Shown here piece after piece: positions 1 to 5,697 of a stretch of DNA of 7,842 nt. Source of the DNA: Bacteroidota bacterium (GTDB lineage: Bacteria > Spirochaetota > Spirochaetia > JABMQR01); assembly GCA_013202335.1 (NCBI GenBank), contig JABMQR010000125.1, positions 1 to 7,842 of the forward strand, given 5' to 3'. The notes under the pieces were generated by a model. The model did no database searches. It worked only from the letters and a program-made list of their open reading frames with translations, and was not told where the DNA came from. The number at the start of each line of letters is the position of its first letter. The stretch's first letter is position 1. Made by a program: the position numbers and the translations under genes.

Positions 1-25
1 GTCGCTTTAACATATAGCGGACTTG

Positions 26-275
26 GGTGCCTGGCACCGAATGCATAAAAGTACACAAGCAGCGGAAATTGGGTTTGGTATGACATGTACGCTGATGTCC
101 GGGAGGGGTACCGATTCCACAAAAAAACACATTTTCGGTGGAAGTATAGCTGGAATGAGATTTTTTTTGTGCTCTTTATATTATCTGATATACTGATAAT
201 GCATGAATCAGGTTTTGAGCATACTGACAAAATCAACATTATTTATAGTTTTAGGCTAGACAATAGAGCTGAGAG
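26..275 (+). repeat. Dispersed palindromic repeat, copy A (REP-like)
   Basis: The copy begins with the odd palindrome GGTGCCTGGCACC (26-38), six paired bases on each side of a single T. A second, half-degraded core (GGGGTACC, 105-112) is followed by CGATTCCAC and a stem TTCCAC (115-120) / GTGGAA (138-143). The distal tail includes TCTGATATACTGATA at 184-198, identical to 1331-1345 in copy B, then GTTTTGA, TTATTTATAGTT and GAGAATTCA, all with counterparts in copy B. The orientation is the same as in the other copies. The 32 bases at 111-142 match the last 32 bases of the window at 30 positions. Confidence 0.8.
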
Positions 276-453
276 AATTCAGGGGTGTCTCCCGGAAGCG
301 TCTATTCCTGACATATTAACAGCAGTTTTATATTTGGCAACGGTTTACCGTGGTCCGCCCCAAATTCCGATATATAAAGGGACGGAGCCGAACATTCTGG
401 GCGGGGTTATTATGTAAGCACAGCAGGACTGAATGAAGAGGTGACAATAAAAG

Positions 454-501
454 AAAAAACACCAATCTTCTATCATCCATAAATGGTAAGCTGGATTGAA
501 G
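454..501 (-). terminator. Possible rho-independent terminator of the brnTA operon
   Basis: Read on the minus strand, CTTC-A-ATCCA (501-492) pairs with TGGAT-GATA-GAAG (479-467) around a 12-base loop. A few bases later comes a run of six T (459-454), followed by another T-rich stretch. It lies 22 bases beyond the antitoxin stop codon, where a terminator would be expected. The stem is weak and has an internal loop, and the T run is about seven bases from the stem, so this is only a candidate. Confidence 0.35.
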
Positions 502-508
502 TCTGTAT

Positions 509-520
509 TGTTGATTGTAC
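509..520 (+). repeat. Left 12-bp inverted repeat bounding the brnTA module
   Basis: TGTTGATTGTAC here is the exact reverse complement of GTACAATCAACA at 1100-1111, so the two copies enclose the toxin-antitoxin pair in a 603-bp segment. An 11-bp copy (GTTGATTGTAC) also occurs at 1078-1088 as the inner arm of the promoter palindrome. The left repeat ends two bases before the antitoxin stop codon region. It could be the end of a small mobile cassette, a secondary operator half-site, or a leftover of an internal duplication. I see no clear target-site duplication outside the repeats. Confidence 0.7.
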
Positions 521-522
521 GA

Positions 523-795
523 CTAACCTGTTTTTATTTTTACATCCCCTTCAACATATCTGTGTATTAAACCTGAAATAAGTGTTTGGTATGGAATACC
601 CATTTCCATTGCTTTTTTCTGTATACCAGTAAAGTCATGATCATACAGACGGATAGTTATTCGTTTGTCTTTTTTAAAAGTATTATTTGCAGCTTCCTTA
701 ATTGACTCAATTTCTTCTTTGGACGGAGTAGAAAGCTCTATATTTCCATTCTCCAGTACATCAAGGATATATTTCTCTTCTTTATCGTATTTCAT
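523..795 (-). CDS. CopG/BrnA-type ribbon-helix-helix antitoxin
   Basis: A 90-residue antitoxin that should neutralise the BrnT-type toxin encoded just upstream and repress the shared promoter. Residues 1-40 are acidic and probably bind toxin (KEEKYILDVLENGNIEL, then KEEIESIKEAANNTFKKDKR). Residues 44-82 form a ribbon-helix-helix: a strand RITIRL, a helix DHDFTGIQKKAMEMG, then IPYQTLISGLIHRYVEG. IPYQTLISGLIH is the hallmark of the CopG antitoxin family found with BrnT toxins. The start at 795 is favoured over the longer frame to 849 because GGAG (minus strand of 803-806) lies seven bases upstream and the extension lies inside the toxin gene. The ATG follows the toxin stop by one base, suggesting translational coupling. 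Toxin before antitoxin is the usual brnTA order. The family assignment is firm, but the symbol brnA is left out because this RHH antitoxin is closer to the CopG_antitoxin type than to classical BrnA. Confidence 0.9.
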   Translation of the reverse strand: MKYDKEEKYILDVLENGNIELSTPSKEEIESIKEAANNTFKKDKRITIRLYDHDFTGIQKKAMEMGIPYQTLISGLIHRYVEGDVKIKTG

Positions 796-796
796 T

Positions 797-1075
797 TTAG
801 CTCTCCGTTTCTTCTTTATATAATTTGGTTGCTTTTCTGCTTGGAACAATTGTTTTCAAAAAAAAATATTCTTTTTCAATTATATATAGAACCAGAAATA
901 CATAGTTCTCAATAAGTACAAAGTATATTTTTTGACCAGGATACTTAATTTGGTCTGGATGATCCGATGTTTTCCATATGTTACCTTTTGATAGATGAAA
1001 AATTATTTGTTCAAAAGAAATATTTCTTTCTTTTTTTAGCCATTCGTTTTTCTCAGGATTCCATTCAAACTTCAT
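797..1075 (-). CDS. brnT: BrnT-family ribonuclease toxin
   Basis: A 92-residue toxin of the BrnT family, which has a RelE-like fold. Brucella BrnT cleaves RNA and stops translation under stress, and the same role is inferred here. Family marks in order are FEWNPEKN (3-10), ISFEQ (19-23), the central YPGQKIYFVLIENYVFLVLYI strand pair, and the C-terminal IVPSRKATKLY (76-86) containing the conserved Arg and Tyr positions. The length is normal. The start at 1075 is chosen because family members begin M-K-F-E-W. The upstream ATG at 1090 would add MYNQL and lie upstream of the proposed -10 box. No Shine-Dalgarno sequence precedes 1075, and the predicted transcription start falls on or next to the ATG, so the mRNA may be leaderless. 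The gene is AT-rich and is cotranscribed with the antitoxin. Confidence 0.9.
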   Translation of the reverse strand: MKFEWNPEKNEWLKKERNISFEQIIFHLSKGNIWKTSDHPDQIKYPGQKIYFVLIENYVFLVLYIIEKEYFFLKTIVPSRKATKLYKEETES

Positions 1076-1077
1076 AA

Positions 1078-1111
1078 GTTGATTGTACATCTTTTACATG
1101 TACAATCAACA
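1078..1111 (-). promoter_or_regulatory. brnTA promoter embedded in a 13-bp palindrome (operator)
   Basis: GTTGATTGTACAT (1078-1090) and ATGTACAATCAAC (1098-1110) form a perfect 13-bp inverted repeat around a 7-base centre. On the minus strand it contains a -35 like TTGATT and a -10 like TACAAT (1087-1082) spaced by 16 bases. Transcription would then begin about seven bases later, near the toxin ATG at 1075. Because the element is symmetrical, the same boxes exist on the plus strand (TTGATT 1079-1084, TACAAT 1101-1106) and could fire into repeat copy B. A palindrome covering both boxes is what an autorepressing ribbon-helix-helix antitoxin would bind. Extended by one base (1111), the right arm matches 509-520. 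Confidence 0.7.
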
Positions 1112-1119
1112 GGATTGCA

Positions 1120-1406
1120 GTGCCAGGCACCGATTGCACAAAAAGGCAGATTTTCTGTGAAAGGGGGTTAGTAAATTGTTTTGGGTAATGGAATAAGAAA
1201 ATGAAGGGGTGGGCAGGACGGACTTTTGTACCTGGTACCGATTGCACTGAAGTACACAAGAAGGGGAAACTGGGATTAGAGAAGAAATAATTGAATTCGA
1301 TGATAGTTATTTTTTGTACTATTTGAATTGTCTGATATACTGATATTTTATGAATTGGGTTTTGACAGAATACCGATTATTTACAGTTGGAATAGGCAAT
1401 AATGAT
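1120..1406 (+). repeat. Dispersed palindromic repeat, copy B (two cores plus tail)
   Basis: This is the most complete copy. Core 1 is GTGCCAGGCAC (1120-1130), followed by CGATTGCAC. Core 2 is GTACCTGGTAC (1228-1238), again followed by CGATTGCAC, with 108 bases between core starts. The same pairing and nearly the same spacing (109) occur in copy D. The linker shares GGGTAA-GGAATAA-type blocks with copy D. The tail holds TCTGATATACTGATA (1331-1345, also in copy A) and GATTATTTACAGTTGG (1375-1390, identical in copy C). The copy lies between the two toxin-antitoxin modules. Confidence 0.85.
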
Positions 1407-1450
1407 AAGAGAATTCAACTGTTTCCTGAATGTCTTGTGCAGGGAGTAAA

Positions 1451-1465
1451 CTGTTTTCGAAACAG
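1451..1465 (-). terminator. Small hairpin downstream of relE
   Basis: CTGTTT-TCG-AAACAG forms a six-pair stem with a three-base loop, 16 bases beyond the relE stop codon. On the minus strand only TTTACT follows, so a true intrinsic terminator is doubtful. It may simply protect the 3' end of the relBE message. Confidence 0.25.
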
Positions 1466-1480
1466 AAGAACCTCGTACTA

Positions 1481-1744
1481 CTATCGATACACATCTCGTT
1501 TGTGCCCAACTGACACAACATGAATTATCAATTCCAGATCACGGATTTCGCATAATATACGCATATCAGAAACCCTGTAACGCCAAGTACCTTTTCTATT
1601 TTTTACGAGTCCATGGCCTCTGGTAAAAGGATTTTCCAATTTTGCAATTTCGTCCATATAATCAAGAATCTGTTTTGTGCTGTGACGATCCATTTTTTTC
1701 AATTGTTCAGCTGTATTCTCAGTATAACGTATAGTCCAGGTCAT
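1481..1744 (-). CDS. relE: RelE/ParE-superfamily toxin
   Basis: An 87-residue toxin of the RelE/ParE plasmid-stabilisation superfamily. Members with the RelE pattern cleave mRNA in the ribosomal A site. Visible family features are the N-terminal strand TWTIRYTENTAEQLKKMD, the helix around residues 20-36, and GLVKNRKGTWRYRVSDMRILCEI (45-67), with the basic residues Arg55, Arg57 and Arg62 on the central sheet. The C-terminal VVSVGHKRDVYR (76-87) carries His81, Lys82, Arg83 and Tyr86, matching the catalytic tail of RelE-like nucleases. The start overlaps the stop of the antitoxin gene by four bases (ATGA), so translation is probably coupled. The length is normal and the gene looks intact. ParE-type gyrase inhibition is less likely given the WRYR and GHKRDVY motifs. 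Confidence 0.92.
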   Translation of the reverse strand: MTWTIRYTENTAEQLKKMDRHSTKQILDYMDEIAKLENPFTRGHGLVKNRKGTWRYRVSDMRILCEIRDLELIIHVVSVGHKRDVYR

Positions 1745-1959
1745 AAGCCAAATTCCGCTCGCAGCTCTTCAGAGGAGAAAGTTTTTTGATTCCCATTATA
1801 AAAATCCTTGATAGCCTTTTCCAATTCAAATCTATCTTGCATATCTTCTAAATAGTACTTCAGAGCTTCTGTAAGATAGAAGCTCTTTGTCCTTCCCGTT
1901 TCAGCAACTAGCGTGTTGAGCTCTGTCTCTAATTCATGAGGTAATCTCACCGTAACCAT
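1741..1959 (-). CDS. relB: RelB-type ribbon-helix-helix antitoxin
   Basis: A 72-residue antitoxin, first gene of the relBE pair. Residues 1-45 form a ribbon-helix-helix DNA-binding domain: strand MVTVRLP, helix HELETELNTLVAETG, then RTKSFYLTEALKYYLEDMQD. GRTKSFYLTEAL is typical of RelB/DUF6290-like antitoxins. Residues 46-72 form the tail that should wrap the toxin and occlude its active site. AAGGAG (minus strand of 1967-1972) lies seven bases before the ATG, which fixes the start. The gene overlaps relE by four bases. It should repress its own promoter through the palindrome at 1982-2001. Confidence 0.92.
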   Translation of the reverse strand: MVTVRLPHELETELNTLVAETGRTKSFYLTEALKYYLEDMQDRFELEKAIKDFYNGNQKTFSSEELRAEFGL

Positions 1960-1981
1960 GCAGTTTCTCCTTATATTTTGG

Positions 1982-2029
1982 TTGTATTAAACGTAATACA
2001 AATATAACATCTTGGAGGATTGTTGTCAA
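1982..2029 (-). promoter_or_regulatory. relBE sigma-70 promoter with overlapping operator
   Basis: On the minus strand a consensus -35 TTGACA (2029-2024), a 17-base spacer and a -10 TATATT (2006-2001) precede relB. The perfect 8-bp inverted repeat TTGTATTA-AACG-TAATACAA (1982-2001) touches the -10 box and covers the expected start near 1994. Protein bound there would block transcription, as expected for an antitoxin-toxin complex that represses itself. This is the strongest promoter visible in the window. Confidence 0.85.
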
Positions 2030-2218
2030 AGCGGTGGTGACGGTTACAGAAAGAACACAAGAATCGGGAATCACGATTGGTGAGAAAGAATTGAACAATA
2101 TGTTAGTGTAAAAATACTTTTTATAAAAAATATTTCAAAAATTGAATATTTTCCTCTGATTTCGCAGTTATTACTAGTAAGAGAGTGTGGAAAAGCAACA
2201 TGGTGGAGGAGGCTGCAG
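2030..2218 (+). other. Upstream region of the comM operon, with AT-rich inverted repeat
   Basis: The region contains AAAATATTTCAA (2127-2138) pairing with TTGAATATTTT (2142-2152), with one bulge and a three-base loop. This is an AT-rich imperfect hairpin about 65 bases before comM. No convincing -35/-10 pair is visible; TTGAAC at 2092-2097 followed by AT-rich sequence is only a weak possibility. A plus-strand frame (2034-2111) reads VVTVTERTQESGITIGEKELNNMLV then stop, perhaps a decayed gene end. It overlaps the relBE -35 region and is unproven. Confidence 0.4.
2205..2218 (+). promoter_or_regulatory. Ribosome binding site fixing the GTG start of comM
   Basis: GGAGGAGG (2205-2212) lies six bases before the GTG at 2219. 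This strong Shine-Dalgarno sequence justifies the non-ATG start. An ATG at 2200 is in another frame. Confidence 0.8.
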
Positions 2219-3754
2219 GTGGCAGTAGTGATAAAGAGTATCGGTATACAGGGACTAGAAGGCTATCCGGTAGATGTGGAAGTTGCAATTTGCAGCGGAA
2301 TAGCCGCAACCAGCATAGTGGGACTTGGTGATGCCGCAGTAAAAGAGGCAAAAGATCGTATTGAAGCTTGTATTAGCCTGTATGATTATGAATTTCCACA
2401 AAAGAAAATAATCATCAACCTATCACCCTCAGAAAAAAAGAAAAGCGGCACATATTTTGATCTTGCCATGATAATCGGACTGCTTATTGAATCCGGACAA
2501 GTTGTGCCGGAAAGTAGCGAATTTACCGCATACATAATACTGGGAGAAATAAGTACCACTGGAAACCTGCGCGGATTCTCTGGTGCCCTGCCGATGCTGA
2601 TAGAAGCAAAACGGCGCGGCTATACCAAAGTAATGTTGCCAAATGACTGCATGGCCGAAGCCACACTGGTGAAAGGTCTCGATATATACCTCTTTTCTAC
2701 CCTCAATGAAGTGATAGCCTTTCTGGAGAAACGCCTCCATAGACTCCCCTGTAAAAAGGCTCCGCCTAAAACTGATCGAATACCGAATGTGCTCGATTTT
2801 TCCGATGTAAAAGGACACGCTGAGATCATGCCCTATATTACCGCCGCAGTTGCCGGAAATCATAACCTCTTAATGGTAGGAGCGCCCGGATGTGGAAAAT
2901 CCATGATCGCAAAACGGCTTCCCACCATCATGCCGGATTTAAGTGATGAAGAGATTCTGGAAGTTACCGCAATCTATAGTGCTGCAGGACTCCTGCATAC
3001 CAACCACCTTATCGATAAAAGACCCTTTCGAGCACCCCACTATAACGTCTCAACCAATGCCCTAATCGGCGGGGGAGTACAAGCCCGTCCGGGAGAAATA
3101 ACGCTGGCCCATCGCGGTATCCTGTTCCTGGATGAACTGCCGGAATACAGCCGCAGAGCTCTTGAGTCCCTGCGTCAACCATTGGAAGATAAAATGATTA
3201 CTATTTCCCGTGTAAAACAGACAAATCGTTATCCAGCCGATTTTTTACTTGCTGCTGCCATGAACCCTTGCCCCTGCGGACGGCATGGGAGTAAATCCTG
3301 TCAGTGCACTCCTTTCGAAATTAAACGGTACCGCCAGCGTATATCAGGACCGATTCTTGACCGTATAGATATTCAAAAGTACATGGGAACGATAGATTTT
3401 ACTAATCATGAATGCATGAATAGAACCGTAAGTTCCCGGGAACTAAAAGAGCAAGTCGAAAAATCCCGTCAAATTCAGCGAAAAAGATTTACAAGATGCT
3501 CTGGCATTACATCTAATGCCGGTATGCAGACTGCACATCTGAAAGAATTCTGCAGCCTCACTTCCGAACCCCAGAAGCTGCTGCTAAAAGCATTTGAAAA
3601 GCATCAGTTCAGTGCTCGAACCTACGATAAAATCTTACGGCTTGCCCGGACCTTTGCCGATTTGAATGAGGAAAAAGAGATCGGTAAATCCCAAATAATC
3701 CGCAGCCTTATGGCAAGAGATCTGGACAAAGAACACCAAACCTACCTGGTGTAG
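2219..3754 (+). CDS. comM: ComM/YifB family AAA+ ATPase (Mg-chelatase-like)
   Basis: A 511-residue cytoplasmic AAA+ protein. In Vibrio and Haemophilus, ComM is a hexameric helicase that drives branch migration of the D-loop during natural transformation, extending integration of incoming single-stranded DNA. Residues 15-140 form the Lon-like N-terminal domain (EGYPVDVEV, GLGDAAVKEAKDRIEACI, NLSPSEKKKSGTYFDLAMIIGLL). Residues 190-395 form the ATPase domain: Walker A GAPGCGKS (221-228), Walker B ILFLDE (301-306), an arginine-rich RRALESLRQPLED segment, and DRID (381-384). A CPC-CQC cysteine cluster (C351, C353, C361, C363) probably binds a metal, as is usual in the family. Residues 400-505 form the C-terminal helical domain. 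The length is normal with no key residue missing. The gene is first in an operon with dprA three bases downstream, which fits a transformation role. Confidence 0.95.
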   Translation: MAVVIKSIGIQGLEGYPVDVEVAICSGIAATSIVGLGDAAVKEAKDRIEACISLYDYEFPQKKIIINLSPSEKKKSGTYFDLAMIIGLLIESGQVVPESSEFTAYIILGEISTTGNLRGFSGALPMLIEAKRRGYTKVMLPNDCMAEATLVKGLDIYLFSTLNEVIAFLEKRLHRLPCKKAPPKTDRIPNVLDFSDVKGHAEIMPYITAAVAGNHNLLMVGAPGCGKSMIAKRLPTIMPDLSDEEILEVTAIYSAAGLLHTNHLIDKRPFRAPHYNVSTNALIGGGVQARPGEITLAHRGILFLDELPEYSRRALESLRQPLEDKMITISRVKQTNRYPADFLLAAAMNPCPCGRHGSKSCQCTPFEIKRYRQRISGPILDRIDIQKYMGTIDFTNHECMNRTVSSRELKEQVEKSRQIQRKRFTRCSGITSNAGMQTAHLKEFCSLTSEPQKLLLKAFEKHQFSARTYDKILRLARTFADLNEEKEIGKSQIIRSLMARDLDKEHQTYLV

Positions 3755-3757
3755 TAA

Positions 3758-4861
3758 ATGGAAATCTACTATCTCTGGCTCGCATTTCATGCAGGAATAA
3801 GCCTGAGTATCCAGCATGCGCTTCTCTATCAATATGGAGACCCGCAAACTCTCTATACCGCATCCAGACAGGAGCTTTCATCACAACTAAAACGGTTGAA
3901 AAGCAATACACTTATGCTCTCCTATGATCTTAAACCGGCAAATACCCTGCTACAGAATCATGCACATCTGGGTATTAAAACCCTGACTTGCATGGATTCC
4001 AGATATCGTATAAAACATCCTGATTATACAGCAAAAAAAGCAGCTTCTCGCATATTCCCTTTACAGCCAATCGTTCTTTTCTATAAAGGGAAACTACAGC
4101 CGCTTACCGTGCCCGTTGTGGGTGTTATCGGATCCCGGCAAACTACCCATTACGGCCGAGAAGCAGTACAACGGGTTTGCCGGGATTACGGCAGCCGGGA
4201 TTGGATTATTGCCAGTGGACTCTCTGCAGGAATAGATGCCGCTGCACACAGCGCCGCTCTCAGAGATGGAAACGTAACCTATGCATTTTTACCGCACGGA
4301 TTAGATAGATGCTATCCCGCTGACCGAATTGAACTGATGAATAAAATAGCCGGGAATGGATGCCTTATCAGCTCGTATCCAGCAGGATATAGTCCCCGAA
4401 AATATCACTATATTAAACGAAACGAGCTTCTCTGTAATTGGGTTGATACCCTGATAATCATTGAAGCCAAACAGCTTGGCGGCACACTCTCTACCGCATC
4501 GTATGCCCGAAAAATCAGTAAACCAATCTATGCGGTTCCGCGAAATCTATTTTCACCGGATGCATATGGAGTAAACCAGCTATTTCGCGATGGTGCATTA
4601 CCCTATATTCCCGAAAATTGTGATCCCATACATATTTCTGCTAATGAATCTATACATAACAAGAATATCGGTTTATGCAAAGAATTAGATAACAGACCGC
4701 TTATTCAAAAACTGCAGAAGACCCCGCTCTCAACCTGTGACCTTGCTGCCGTATTTCACACTACACTGCCGGAAATGGAAGAGCAGGTGGCAGAACTTGA
4801 GCTTGATGCCATACTATTTTATCGCGGTGATGGCAAATGGCACTATACAGGAGACACGTGA
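3758..4861 (+). CDS. dprA: DprA/Smf DNA-processing protein
   Basis: A 367-residue protein that, in transformable bacteria, binds incoming single-stranded DNA in the cytoplasm and loads RecA onto it. Residues 1-75 form the helical N-terminal region, which is divergent. Residues 90-285 form the Rossmann-like core with GSR (125-127), SGLSAGIDAAAH (153-164), GLDRCYPADR (181-190), the basic KRN (220-222) and GGTLSTASYARKISKPIYAVP (241-261). Residues 313-362 resemble the DprA C-terminal winged helix (LIQKLQKTPLSTCDLAAVFH). The usual NFPRRNR loop is replaced by RKYHYIKRNELL, so the basic DNA pocket is altered but still has Lys and Arg. The start follows the comM stop by three bases with only a weak ribosome binding site, implying coupling. 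Its stop overlaps the next start (TGATG). Confidence 0.93.
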   Translation: MEIYYLWLAFHAGISLSIQHALLYQYGDPQTLYTASRQELSSQLKRLKSNTLMLSYDLKPANTLLQNHAHLGIKTLTCMDSRYRIKHPDYTAKKAASRIFPLQPIVLFYKGKLQPLTVPVVGVIGSRQTTHYGREAVQRVCRDYGSRDWIIASGLSAGIDAAAHSAALRDGNVTYAFLPHGLDRCYPADRIELMNKIAGNGCLISSYPAGYSPRKYHYIKRNELLCNWVDTLIIIEAKQLGGTLSTASYARKISKPIYAVPRNLFSPDAYGVNQLFRDGALPYIPENCDPIHISANESIHNKNIGLCKELDNRPLIQKLQKTPLSTCDLAAVFHTTLPEMEEQVAELELDAILFYRGDGKWHYTGDT

Positions 4862-4863
4862 TG
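4849..4863 (+). promoter_or_regulatory. Ribosome binding site and TGATG overlap fixing the RAYT start
   Basis: AGGAG (4849-4853) lies inside the last codons of dprA, seven bases before the ATG at 4861. That ATG shares its A with the dprA stop TGA. An in-frame ATG at 4837 lacks such a site, and the protein family begins near the MGRKPRELVPGGIYH seen from 4861. Confidence 0.8.
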
Positions 4864-5664
4864 GGACGAAAGCCACGGGAACTCGTGCCGGGTGGAATAT
4901 ATCATCTTATTCAGCGGGGAAATAATAAAAACTATATCTTCTCTGAGACCCGTGATAAATACCGCTTTATGACAATACTCACCGAACTACAGGAATCTCT
5001 CGATTTTTCTCTTTTCTATCATGTATTAATGGATAATCACTACCACCTGATTCTTCAGACCGGAATAGCCTCACCGAGTGCACCTGTCTCTAAGATTATG
5101 TATCATCTGAATCTGAGTTATACCCGCTACTACAATAAACGCTGCTCTCAGGTAGGAACCCTCTATGGCAGCCGTTACACAGGAAAACTCATTCTTGATG
5201 ATCAGCATCTTTTCCGCCTGCTGCGGTATCTGGCCTACAATCCCGTGCAGGCCGGAATGGTAAAGTATCCTGCCGAGTACCGCTGGAGCGCACACCCTGC
5301 CATACGCAACAATCTTTCAACTCCCGTAGACAAGGGAAAAGTCCTCTCTTATTTCGGGAAAGATCCCGTCGAAGCGCGGAAACGGTATACCGCTTATATT
5401 GAAGAGGATTCGCCGAAGCTAATCAGCCGGGAAGAGATTCAGGAGAAAGAGAGCAGGCTTACTCCCGAGTATCTACAGTATCTTCTGGAAAGTAGAGATC
5501 TGCCTGAATCAATTATGAAAATGATCCGTTCCGGTTTTTCCAATGCTGCTGCTAAGGAGCAGCGCAAGCTTTTTATTGCCGCCGCATATGATGCCGGATA
5601 TCGGCGTAAGGATATTGCCGGATTTCTCTCTCTCAGTTATGAAACCGTACGGCGACTAACGTGA
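4861..5664 (+). CDS. REP-associated tyrosine transposase-like HUH protein (RAYT)
   Basis: A 267-residue protein of the Y1 transposase superfamily (IS200-like domain). RAYTs bind and nick single-stranded hairpins of REP repeats through a 5'-phosphotyrosine intermediate and are usually not self-mobile. Visible features are the N-terminal RELVPGGIYHLIQRGNN (6-22), the HUH motif in MDNHYHLIL (His60, His62), and YGSRYTGKLI (102-111). LLRYLAYNPVQAGMV (120-134) follows, with Tyr123 the candidate nucleophile by family position, then PAEYRWSAH (137-145). The C-terminus AAAYDAGYRRKDIAGFLSLSYETVRRLT resembles a helix-turn-helix, as in many RAYTs, but stops right at the recognition helix. Residues 150-235 are less conserved. 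It is the third gene of the comM-dprA operon, and a repeat core starts 17 bases after its stop. Catalytic residues appear intact. Whether it is a passenger or works with DprA/ComM is not decidable here. Confidence 0.9.
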   Translation: MGRKPRELVPGGIYHLIQRGNNKNYIFSETRDKYRFMTILTELQESLDFSLFYHVLMDNHYHLILQTGIASPSAPVSKIMYHLNLSYTRYYNKRCSQVGTLYGSRYTGKLILDDQHLFRLLRYLAYNPVQAGMVKYPAEYRWSAHPAIRNNLSTPVDKGKVLSYFGKDPVEARKRYTAYIEEDSPKLISREEIQEKESRLTPEYLQYLLESRDLPESIMKMIRSGFSNAAAKEQRKLFIAAAYDAGYRRKDIAGFLSLSYETVRRLT

Positions 5665-5674
5665 AGACTTCCGT

Positions 5675-5697
5675 AGTGCGGTGCCAGTCACTTTTTA
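5675..5697 (+). terminator. Weak candidate terminator of the comM-dprA-RAYT operon
   Basis: AGTG (5675-5678) can pair with CACT (5689-5692), followed by TTTTT. The stem is only four pairs and overlaps the repeat core GTGCCAGTCAC, so a true terminator is uncertain. A further T-rich run (5730-5737) lies downstream without an obvious stem. Confidence 0.25.

Larger units (their letters stand above)
1..522. other. Intergenic accessory stretch without a convincing gene
   Basis: No gene here can be supported. A 110-codon open frame (85-417, plus strand) exists, but its first half is repeat copy A, it has no good ribosome binding site, and its translation matches no family I recognise. The stretch around 330-440 is richer in GC than its surroundings and is open in one frame up to 417. 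A shifted frame then continues as GYYVSTAGLNEEVTIKEK to a stop at about 480. This could be the frameshifted tail of a decayed gene, but that is inference. The rest holds repeat copy A, a possible terminator for the brnTA operon and a 12-bp inverted-repeat end at 509-520. Confidence 0.5.

Noticed and set aside
85..417. A 110-codon plus-strand open frame
   Set aside because: Its first half is repeat copy A, there is no good ribosome binding site, and the translation has no recognisable family.
509..1111. Integron cassette with attC sites around the toxin-antitoxin genes
   Set aside because: The ends do not fit the RYYYAAC/GTTRRRY core sites, and no integrase is present in the window.
1065..1259. 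A minus-strand open frame with VQSVPGT occurring twice
   Set aside because: The peptide repeat is only the two palindrome cores of repeat B read in one frame, and the frame overlaps the brnT promoter.
3743..3754. CTACCTGGTGTAG at the comM/dprA junction resembles a repeat core
   Set aside because: It encodes the conserved end of comM, is not followed by CGATT-CAC, and the symmetry is partial. Chance is the simpler explanation.
4837..4860. Earlier in-frame ATG for the RAYT gene
   Set aside because: It lacks a ribosome binding site, lies deeper in dprA, and adds residues not typical of the family. The ATG at 4861 has AGGAG at the right distance.
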